Assembly: GCF_009789235.1 (NCBI RefSeq)
Contig: NZ_WSTB01000005.1
Coordinates: 310,001 to 374,000 of the forward strand
DNA from: Flavobacterium hydrocarbonoxydans
GTDB lineage: Bacteria > Bacteroidota > Bacteroidia > Flavobacteriales > Flavobacteriaceae
DNA length: 64,000 nucleotides
Direction: 5' to 3'
Part shown: positions 26,390 through 33,529 of the stretch, in pieces
How positions within the stretch are numbered: the first letter of the stretch is position 1
Layout of the letters: each line of letters begins with the position of its first letter
The notes under the pieces: generated by a model
What the model was told of the DNA's origin: nothing
Seen by the model: the letters and a program-made list of their open reading frames with translations, nothing else
The model's database searches: none
Program-made: the position numbers and the translations under genes

Positions 26390-27702
26390 TACCTAAAACC
26401 ATCATCGAAAAGCAGATTACAGCTTTGAGCGTCTCCCTTAAACCTGTAACAGAAAACATGCAAAGGAGAGCGGAAAGAGAAATTTTCCTGAAATGGACTG
26501 TGCTCTCAAGGGGAAAATTCCATTGTTTGGAATGCACCCATACTTGGAAGCCTGATGCGCAGAAATCATCCTGCAAAAACTATATGAACTGCAAAGCATG
26601 CAGGGGGAAACTCAAAATACAGCAGTACAATCAGGTGCATTTCAAGGAAATAGAGTACTGGGCAGTTTTGAATGTATACGCAGGATTTCAGGTGGTGCGT
26701 ATTATCTGCTCGCATAAAAACATGAAAAAGAATTTCATGCCGACTTACTTTCACAAGGAAGTCATGCAGCACTGGATAAATCCAAAAGGGGAGGTACGTA
26801 CACTCTCGCTCGGCACCAATGTTTTTTCAAATACCTATGATGCGTGGCAATATTACTCGCCCCTTGAAATCCGTCCCAAAAATTTTGAGGATTCTCCCAA
26901 ATACCGCATTAATCCTTATAAGGTTTATGCAGGAGGTAAGGTACTTGATGTCCTGAAAAGAAACGGCTTTCAAGGCAGTTTTTACACCATAGCACCGCAG
27001 GTGCTTTTTACGGCTCTTTTGAAAGATTCTTATGCTGAAACACTGCTTAAAGCAGGACAGACAGATTTTTTGAAACATTATCTGTTGTCTCACGTACAGC
27101 AAGTCAGGGAGAACTGGCAGGCGGTTAAAACGTGTTTTAAAAACAGTTATAAGGTGTCAGATTTTACGATTTGGGAAGATTACATCTCACTTCTCAGATG
27201 GTTTAAAATGGATTTAAGCATTCCTCAGAATGTCTGTCCTGAAAACTTAGCTGAACAGCATGACAGGCTAGTGGAAAGAAAGCGAAAAATCCAGAGACGC
27301 CTTAAAATAAAGGAACTCCGCTCGGAAATACAGCAGGCGCAGATTATTTATGAAGAGCATAAAAAACAGTTTTTCGGACTCGAGTTCACAAAGGAAAATC
27401 TCAGTATAAGCGTTATGGAGAGCGTTCAGGATTTTCTCGAAGAGGGTGAAGTGCTGCGTCACTGCGTATTTACCAACGAATACTATAAAAAGAATAACTC
27501 GCTTATCCTTTCGGCTAAATTTGAAAACAAGCCTGTAGAGACCATAGAGGTAGCGCTTCCCTCACTTGAAGTTGTGCAGTGCAGAGGAAATAAAAATAAG
27601 GATTCCCCGCATCACAAACAGATCCTAAAACTCTTGAATCAGAACCTGTATCTGATTAAAAAGCGTCTAAAAAACAAAAAAGTACTCCGAGCCGAAAATT
27701 AG
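26386..27702 (+). CDS. PcfJ-like family protein with putative zinc-binding region
   Basis: This 438-residue protein has the PcfJ plan. An N-terminal cysteine-rich patch (Cys47, Cys50, Cys63, Cys69, Cys72) probably binds zinc. A helical middle follows. The conserved C-terminal region reads EGEVLRHCVFTNEYYKKNNSLILSAKF, then ETIEVALPSLEVVQCRGNKNKDSPHHKQILKLL. The family is linked to conjugative plasmids and integrative elements, with function unknown. It overlaps pcfK by four bases. An intrinsic terminator begins inside its last codons (27690-27718), so the ssb-DUF7222-pcfK-pcfJ unit ends here. Confidence 0.82.
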   Translation: MIPKTIIEKQITALSVSLKPVTENMQRRAEREIFLKWTVLSRGKFHCLECTHTWKPDAQKSSCKNYMNCKACRGKLKIQQYNQVHFKEIEYWAVLNVYAGFQVVRIICSHKNMKKNFMPTYFHKEVMQHWINPKGEVRTLSLGTNVFSNTYDAWQYYSPLEIRPKNFEDSPKYRINPYKVYAGGKVLDVLKRNGFQGSFYTIAPQVLFTALLKDSYAETLLKAGQTDFLKHYLLSHVQQVRENWQAVKTCFKNSYKVSDFTIWEDYISLLRWFKMDLSIPQNVCPENLAEQHDRLVERKRKIQRRLKIKELRSEIQQAQIIYEEHKKQFFGLEFTKENLSISVMESVQDFLEEGEVLRHCVFTNEYYKKNNSLILSAKFENKPVETIEVALPSLEVVQCRGNKNKDSPHHKQILKLLNQNLYLIKKRLKNKKVLRAEN

Positions 27703-27718
27703 TTTTTGGCTTTTTTTT
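27690..27718 (+). terminator. Intrinsic terminator overlapping the pcfJ stop
   Basis: The arms agccgaaaa (27690-27698) and tttttggct (27703-27711) pair over nine positions with one G-T wobble and are followed by eight T. The pcfJ stop codon is in the loop. Confidence 0.8.
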
Positions 27719-27732
27719 AACAAAATGTTAAA

Positions 27733-27901
27733 TTTCGGCGAGCAGACACTTTAAGGCGGGGATATTGTCTCAGGGGTTCAGGCTTAATTTCAGAACAAAG
27801 TTCGGGAACGAAAGGCGGTTCGCCGAAAAAAATTCCCCCATAAACGCAGGTGAAAAACCTGCTTTATTGCGTTGCTTTTTTCGCTCGCTTTCTCATTCCC
27901 G
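27733..27901 (+). other. Inverted-repeat-rich leader before radC
   Basis: Several complementary segments are packed here. These are tttcggcg (27733-27740) with cgccgaaa (27821-27828), gttc/gaac around ggg at 27800-27809, ggcg/cgcc at 27814-27824, gcaggt/acctgc at 27846-27862, and a looser cggga/tcccg pair at 27803 and 27897. The region lies just after the pcfJ terminator and ends 40 bases before radC. It reads as a structured leader or cis-acting DNA site; no coding frame is evident. Confidence 0.4.
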
Positions 27902-27940
27902 GCTCAGGTTCCATAATTAATCTTAAAAACTTTAGAAATC

Positions 27941-28411
27941 ATGGAAACTTCAAAAACACTTCAGAACTGGAATCAGGTAGCAGAAATTGAATTGGTCTAC
28001 AAAACAAAAGTAAAAGCATCCGAAAGACCTTTTATAAATTCTTCAAAAACGGCTTACCAGCTGGCACTCCAGTCCTGGAATCCTGATACAATAGAATTTT
28101 TCGAGCAGTTTAAAATCATACTTTTAAATCAATCCAATAAAGTGCTTGGCATTTACGAAGTATCTTCTGGAGGTATTTCAGGCACTGTGGTTGACCTCAG
28201 ACTAATATTTGCAGCAGCACTGAAAGCAAATGCAGTATCGCTGATTATGATTCATAACCATCCTTCAGGACAGATTAAACCTTCTGAAGCTGATAAACAG
28301 ATAACCGGAAAAGTCAAGGAAGCTGGCAGAATACTCGATGTTGCACTGCTGGATCATATTATCATTACTCCCGAAACCTACTATTCTTTTGCAGATGACG
28401 GAGCTTTTTAG
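27941..28411 (+). CDS. radC: RadC family JAB/JAMM-domain protein
   Basis: The JAMM metal motif is complete: Glu73 in IYEVSSGG, His105-Asn-His107-Pro-Ser109 in MIHNHPSG, and Asp118 in the KPSEADKQ stretch. VALLDHIIITPETYYSFADDG closes the domain as in RadC proteins. The 156-residue length indicates only the JAB domain; the N-terminal helix-hairpin-helix of chromosomal RadC is absent. Short RadC proteins are common on Bacteroidota mobile elements, where their role is unproven. The stop codon is embedded in a terminator (28398-28427), and a structured leader lies upstream, so it may be a separate transcript from ssb-pcfJ. Confidence 0.9.
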   Translation: METSKTLQNWNQVAEIELVYKTKVKASERPFINSSKTAYQLALQSWNPDTIEFFEQFKIILLNQSNKVLGIYEVSSGGISGTVVDLRLIFAAALKANAVSLIMIHNHPSGQIKPSEADKQITGKVKEAGRILDVALLDHIIITPETYYSFADDGAF

Positions 28412-28427
28412 CTCCGTTATATTTTTA
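28398..28427 (+). terminator. Intrinsic terminator overlapping the radC stop
   Basis: A perfect 8-base stem (acggagct at 28398-28405 with agctccgt at 28410-28417) closes a TTTT loop containing part of the stop codon, and is followed by a T-rich tract to about 28427. Confidence 0.75.
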
Positions 28428-28849
28428 GTAAATAGCTTAATTCACTTCTCTAGTAACCGCAGCAAATTTTAAAAGGCTTCTACATAGAAAATTTAGCGGC
28501 CAAAAATGCAAGTGTATTCAGATCTGATGGCTCCATGATTATGGGATTCGATTATGAAGCTTAAGGAGGAACAAAATAGTTTTAAAAAAAATCTATAATT
28601 CACATAATTCTGTCATGCTGTGGGTTGAAGCCTGCCGCCCCGCAATTGCACTTCCTTCGTCGGGACATTTTCGGGGCGCTAGATACTCAAATCTTCAAGT
28701 ACTACTGTTAAGAAAATTGATTCACAAAAGATTTTATTGCTAATTCCAAATTTAATTAATAAATAGATTGGCAATAATTTATATATTAGCGAAAAATCTT
28801 AATTTATATACAAGAAAATTATTAGATATTTATTTATTTCAATGCTGAT
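28412..28849. other. Non-coding gap before the defence operon
   Basis: After the radC terminator the gap holds a short coding relic (28457-28564), then a GC-rich hairpin with arms cgccccg (28636-28642) and cggggcg (28672-28678). The last 110 bases are very AT-rich and precede the operon. I found no clear TAnnTTTG promoter there. Confidence 0.45.
28457..28564 (+). pseudogene. Possible 3' relic of a lost gene
   Basis: After an in-frame stop at 28454-28456 the frame stays open for 35 codons and ends FRSDGSMIMGFDYEA before a stop at 28562. There is no start codon near the beginning, and the ending looks protein-like rather than random. It may be the tail of a deleted element gene. I cannot name the parent family. 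Confidence 0.3.
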
Positions 28850-29500
28850 ATGGAGGATTTTTTAAGAAAATACAGAGACCGTCTGCGGATTATAATTATC
28901 CTATATGTTTTTTGTGAGCAGAGCAAAATTGCGGATTCGGAATATTTTGGAGTATTCCGCAGTGAAATAAAAATTCAGGCTTTGGATTTTCTGCTGAGGT
29001 ATCCTGATTTTCTATCAATGGAACTGATTGATTTAATGGACAATGATAGTACTATAAATCAAGATGAAGTAAGCGAAGTTATATCAAAGATATATTTAGA
29101 TAAGGAACCAGAATTAAGGGTTGAAGAAATGGAAAAATTTTTTCATGGAGCTTATGAAAGTATTGATGAAGTTATTGCCTTTCATGTCAGCATAGGGTTT
29201 CTTAAACATGAAAGTAAAAAAAGAACTGATGGAAGGACATATGATAAAAACTATTATATCACAATGCATTGTGCCGAAAGGATTGAGAATCATCTGAAAT
29301 CAATTTCCGCTGTGCAATGGTATTTTGAGCGTTGCGAATTAATTAAAAAATACTTCGGCAGTTTTACAGGAACCCAGCTGAAAAGTAGGCAGTATAATTA
29401 TTCCGAATACAGTAATATATCATATAAGAGGCATATTCAGAATGTAAACTCAAAAGTTCGAGCAGCCTATCATGAGAGATTTAATAAACAATTATTATGA
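28850..29500 (+). CDS. ABC-3C/Lamassu-like middle component (LmuC-like)
   Basis: This 216-residue soluble protein is helical at the N-terminus (KIQALDFLLRYPDFLSMELIDLM, about 41-63). A winged-helix-like segment follows at about 95-150 (ESIDEVIAFHVSIGFLKHESKK, then NYYITMHCAERIENHL), and the end is basic and tyrosine-rich. Size, fold and position directly before an SMC-type ATPase fit the middle component of ABC three-component systems, called LmuC in Lamassu. Such subunits bridge the ATPase and the effector. Its stop overlaps the ATPase start (ATGA), so the two are translationally coupled. Assignment rests on context and fold pattern, not on a strong motif. Confidence 0.55.
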   Translation: MEDFLRKYRDRLRIIIILYVFCEQSKIADSEYFGVFRSEIKIQALDFLLRYPDFLSMELIDLMDNDSTINQDEVSEVISKIYLDKEPELRVEEMEKFFHGAYESIDEVIAFHVSIGFLKHESKKRTDGRTYDKNYYITMHCAERIENHLKSISAVQWYFERCELIKKYFGSFTGTQLKSRQYNYSEYSNISYKRHIQNVNSKVRAAYHERFNKQLL

Positions 29501-31653
29501 GCAGTACAGAAATCAATTATAAAGACTTTGTTACATATGTTCACAAAAAATTCGAAGAGGAATTGTCTTTTGATGAAATTGAGGATATCCTTTTTTTGGA
29601 GGAAAGCTACAATAAAGACAGTCCTGCATCTATAGGTAAATCACTCTTACTGAATAGACTTGTTTTTTCAGGAAAAAAAAGTACAGGCGAAACCGTTGCT
29701 TTCGATCAGACCCTTTATAATGGGATTAATATCTGGATTGCAGATAATCACAAGGGAAAATCGACAATATTTAAGATAATTAAATTTGCTCTTACCGGAA
29801 ATGACAGCATCAAGAAAGACATCAAACCCTGGATTGAGGAAATTCTATTGGAATTTACTATCGGCAAAGTTACGTATACGTGTCATATAGACCGGACTGG
29901 ACGAGATAGAGGAAGTCTTTACCGCTTTACTATCGAACAGTATAAAACCTATAAAAGTGAATTTAAGTTAGATGTAATTGAAAAACAAGTTGAGTTTTCT
30001 TTTAACAGCAGGCAGGATCTTGAAGATAAACTACAGAGTTTCTTTTTCGAACAGTTTTCATTTTATATTTTAAAATATACACAGAAGAGCAGTGCTAAAG
30101 ATTCTTTTGACTTAAATACCTCAAGCCTGAGCTGGTCAACATATTTTAAATCAATTTATCTTGAATCCAATAATTATGAGCATTTATTTTTTGAACAGGA
30201 AAAAATAGGGCTGCAAGGGAAGAAAATTTTTGAAATGGTTCTGGGTCTGCCCCTGACTTATCCTATAAATATGCTGAAGATTCAGCAAGATCGTGTGAAT
30301 GAAAATATCGGAAAGATAAAACTTGTTGACAAATCAAGAATTGATACTGCAAAAACTTCGAAAGAAGAACTTGATAAAAGGTATCAGGAAGTAATAAAAG
30401 AACTGGAGTCAGCAGGCCAAAACTCTGGAATTACCTTTCAAGAGCGTCCTTTGATTGAAGAGTATTCAGCTATTCAGCATAAAGTCAACAAAATAAGAAA
30501 AGAGCAAAGGGACTTCACAGAATTTTATCAGGCAGAAAAAACTAAACTTAACCGCATTGAAGACGAATTTAGTAATCTTCAGAATGACAGGAGAAAAGTT
30601 GATGCAGAAATTTTACGGCTTCAAAAGCAGGAATTGAATATGGATCTGTACAGACAATCGCAGAGTTTTTTTACTAATTTGGATATTAAGGCATGTCCTC
30701 ATTGCGAGATTAAGGTCAGCGATGATAAAAAGGAAAAGGAAAAAGAGCAGCACATTTGCAGCCTATGCGGAGAAGAATCTAAGGAACAGAAGATAGAAGA
30801 AGCCGAAATCCTGCAGAAATCAAGCCAAATTCAGCAGGAAATTAAAATCCACAATGAGCGTCTTGCCAAAATCACCAAAAGTTTGGATGAAAAATCAATC
30901 CTGATTAAAGATGTAAAAAAGAAGGCAGAAGATTATAGCGCAAAAATCTCTTTGAGTCCATCCATTGAGATGGATAACAAAAGGCTTAATGAAATAGAAG
31001 ACGAAATAGCATTGATTGCAAGAGAACGTGAGAAACACAAAGATAAGGTTGAAAAGAAAGAAGAGCTCATAAAAGAACAGGCTGTGCTGAATTTCCAATT
31101 GGAAGAAATTAAACGAAATCAAAGCACTATCATTTCTGATGAACTTGACAACCTAAATTTTAAAAAAACTGTTTTAGAGTTTGCCCTGTCTGCACTTGAA
31201 AAAAAGCGAAGCCTTTTGAACAAGGATATTTTAGGAAAGCTTGAGGCACTCATCCTAAAAGAAGTGAATGCATTTGGACTAAAGAGTATTACAAAAGTTA
31301 TTATAAGTGAAAAATATGAATTGATTTATACTCAAAATGATGTTCAGATAGGTTTTAATGATTTAAGTGAAGGAGAAAAGCTAAGAGCAAAACTGGCATT
31401 TTACCTGAGTCTTATCCAATTAGATATTGAGCATAGTCTTGGAAGACATCCGCGATTTTTGATATTTGATTCTCCCGGCAGTGAAGAAATGGTTCCCCAG
31501 CATCTTAAAGGATTAGCAGAAATTTTTAAGGATATTAATAATAGGTTTGAAAAAGAGCTCCAGATATTCGTCGGATCTGCATTAAGAGAGTTTTCTCAAA
31601 TTACTGATGAGGATCGTACATTTATAAAAAAAGAAGACGAATTTGTTTTTTAA
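29497..31653 (+). CDS. SMC/RecF-like ATPase with zinc-ribbon coiled coil (LmuB-like)
   Basis: This 718-residue ATPase has split head domains around a long coiled coil (about 270-590). Walker A is ADNHKGKST (82-90), where the first glycine is alanine. The signature is LSEGEK (623-628) and Walker B is FLIFD with Asp658, followed by SPGSEE. At the middle of the coiled coil sit Cys400-x2-Cys403 and Cys421-x2-Cys424. These two CxxC pairs look like a full zinc ribbon rather than the single CxxC of a Rad50 hook. The architecture fits the sensor ATPase of ABC-3C/Lamassu systems, which recognises foreign DNA and releases an effector. The last base of its stop is the first base of the next start codon. 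Confidence 0.75.
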   Translation: MSSTEINYKDFVTYVHKKFEEELSFDEIEDILFLEESYNKDSPASIGKSLLLNRLVFSGKKSTGETVAFDQTLYNGINIWIADNHKGKSTIFKIIKFALTGNDSIKKDIKPWIEEILLEFTIGKVTYTCHIDRTGRDRGSLYRFTIEQYKTYKSEFKLDVIEKQVEFSFNSRQDLEDKLQSFFFEQFSFYILKYTQKSSAKDSFDLNTSSLSWSTYFKSIYLESNNYEHLFFEQEKIGLQGKKIFEMVLGLPLTYPINMLKIQQDRVNENIGKIKLVDKSRIDTAKTSKEELDKRYQEVIKELESAGQNSGITFQERPLIEEYSAIQHKVNKIRKEQRDFTEFYQAEKTKLNRIEDEFSNLQNDRRKVDAEILRLQKQELNMDLYRQSQSFFTNLDIKACPHCEIKVSDDKKEKEKEQHICSLCGEESKEQKIEEAEILQKSSQIQQEIKIHNERLAKITKSLDEKSILIKDVKKKAEDYSAKISLSPSIEMDNKRLNEIEDEIALIAREREKHKDKVEKKEELIKEQAVLNFQLEEIKRNQSTIISDELDNLNFKKTVLEFALSALEKKRSLLNKDILGKLEALILKEVNAFGLKSITKVIISEKYELIYTQNDVQIGFNDLSEGEKLRAKLAFYLSLIQLDIEHSLGRHPRFLIFDSPGSEEMVPQHLKGLAEIFKDINNRFEKELQIFVGSALREFSQITDEDRTFIKKEDEFVF

Positions 31654-33443
31654 TGGATAATTATCACAAACATTTAGAACTTTTTAAAAGTGGAAGTATA
31701 TTTGAGCAAGTCAATTTCTTAGATAATTTCAACAGCAGTAATTTGGTTGATGATTTAAGCCCAACCGACTTGTCTAATATTTTATTCAAAGGGGTGGAGA
31801 ATTCTTCTAACGCATATGTAAGACGTTCGTGTTTTAAAATAATTTGCGATTTGACTCTTAATGGAATACTCAGCAATAAATTTAAAACCGCTGGTCTTTT
31901 ACATGATTTTCTTAATAATGACGATCCGGAATTGATAACAATTGGCTTGAAATATCTTCCATACTTTCCTGAAGTATTTACGCAAGAAATAGAAGAATTT
32001 CTTAAAACACATTCTGATAGCCAGAATGCAGAAATATCCAGCCAGTCTTATGTATGTCTGGGATTAAACAGCATTTCCGAAAATATAGGAATTGAGGATG
32101 TATACCAATTGGTAGAAAATCTTGCAATAGCGGAACGTTATTTTAAAGCTGCATCAGCTGCTGTTGAAAACCGTGACGATGCTGATTATTATATACTGCT
32201 GATCCAATGGATATCGGCAATAATGTCAAATAATTTATATGAATCGGATAATAAACTAGAAGCACTGCAAAAATCCCTGATGCTTAGAAATCTTTATGAA
32301 AGGGACGGAATGGAACTTGATTTTCTAATTTTTAAAATGATTCAGAATATCAAAACAAGTTATGATATTTTACACAATTCAGGGGAATGGGTAGATTTTA
32401 TAACTAGTGTCCGTAGTCTGATGAAAGTGAACTCTGAGATTGAAATATTACGCAGTTTTCAAGGGAGTAGTAAAGGTTTGATGAAAAAGATTGATGATAA
32501 TTTTTTTAATAAGTTAGAGAGCCACATTTATAAAGCCCATCTTATAGCTGAAAAGAAAAGGTTAGATGTATTGAAATCCAGTGATGAAGAGAGTTTTGTA
32601 AAATTTATTGAGAAAATAATAAGTTATTTCCCTGATGTTCCTGATCCAAATCCTGAAAATTACGATCTTCTTATTTTGCTTCAGCAGAATTTTGGACAGG
32701 AAGGAATTGATGCTTACCAAAAGATTAGAAATAAAGAGTTACCTGTAGAGAAAGCTTTCTCTGATCTTCTAAAGAAAAATAATAATAATGAGCTGCCATT
32801 TAAGACAGGAAGTATTCATGGACAGGAAGTATTTACAGCTCTGGTAACTCAAATAGATACTCTTCTTCCAAGTTACAGTGATGAGAAAAAAACAGTATTT
32901 TTAAATATTCTTGAAGAAGTCATCAGATATGCTAGATTGACTTTTGTAAATAATGATAAAAGCCGTTTTTCTTTTCTATACAGTAAATCTGAAAAAAACG
33001 GAAAAGGACAAGATGCAGTAGAGCAGGATCTGCAGGACAGCATGCTCTTTTTTTTCGAGCATTCAAAAATTGCTGATGGACTTGGTCACGAACAATCAAA
33101 ATTTGTTGATGGAGGAAGGGTGGATATACTTTATAAAAAGGACATTATTACAATTCCAATTGAATTAAAAAGGTCTTTAATACGGCCGAATGAATCTATC
33201 TTAGAGGAGAATTATTTGGCTCAGGCACAGACATATACAGCAGGATATGATCAGCTGGGGATTTTTGTTCTTCTTGAACTAAGTGAAAAGGAAAAAGAAG
33301 CGCCTGCAAATTTTAAAGACTGGTTTAAAATTCATCATCTCAAGCCATCAACTAATCTTACAGTTAATTTTCCTGATTTTGTTGTCTCAGCAGTTATTCC
33401 TGGAAACCGTACCGGCCCGAGTTCAAAAAGCACTTATAAATAA
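31653..33443 (+). CDS. Helical-repeat protein with C-terminal PD-(D/E)xK nuclease, putative effector
   Basis: Residues 1 to about 450 are alpha-helical with HEAT-like paired helices early on (NDDPELITIGLKYLPYFPEV). The C-terminal domain carries a nuclease core: GGRVDIL with Asp491, then IPIELKR with Glu504-Leu-Lys506, then QAQTY with Gln524, Gln526 and Tyr528. All three catalytic positions are present, so it is predicted active on DNA. It begins on the last base of the ATPase stop, so it belongs to the same unit. In a Lamassu-like reading it takes the effector role (LmuA), but here the nuclease is C-terminal and fused to a long helical region. I know of no described system with exactly this layout. 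Confidence 0.65.
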   Translation: MDNYHKHLELFKSGSIFEQVNFLDNFNSSNLVDDLSPTDLSNILFKGVENSSNAYVRRSCFKIICDLTLNGILSNKFKTAGLLHDFLNNDDPELITIGLKYLPYFPEVFTQEIEEFLKTHSDSQNAEISSQSYVCLGLNSISENIGIEDVYQLVENLAIAERYFKAASAAVENRDDADYYILLIQWISAIMSNNLYESDNKLEALQKSLMLRNLYERDGMELDFLIFKMIQNIKTSYDILHNSGEWVDFITSVRSLMKVNSEIEILRSFQGSSKGLMKKIDDNFFNKLESHIYKAHLIAEKKRLDVLKSSDEESFVKFIEKIISYFPDVPDPNPENYDLLILLQQNFGQEGIDAYQKIRNKELPVEKAFSDLLKKNNNNELPFKTGSIHGQEVFTALVTQIDTLLPSYSDEKKTVFLNILEEVIRYARLTFVNNDKSRFSFLYSKSEKNGKGQDAVEQDLQDSMLFFFEHSKIADGLGHEQSKFVDGGRVDILYKKDIITIPIELKRSLIRPNESILEENYLAQAQTYTAGYDQLGIFVLLELSEKEKEAPANFKDWFKIHHLKPSTNLTVNFPDFVVSAVIPGNRTGPSSKSTYK

Positions 33444-33499
33444 ATTAGTGTTCACGATAAACAGTAGTGGATGCTTTTTTAATTCACTATATATTGTTT

Positions 33500-33507
33500 T
33501 ATATTTG
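33500..33507 (+). promoter_or_regulatory. -7 promoter element of the SMEK-STAND gene
   Basis: TATATTTG matches TAnnTTTG and lies 22 bases before the ATG at 33530, leaving a leader of roughly 15 bases. There is no TTG at the right distance. It suggests the 1512-residue gene can be transcribed separately from the three-gene operon. Confidence 0.5.
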
Positions 33508-33529
33508 AATAATTCTCAACCTTTTATTT

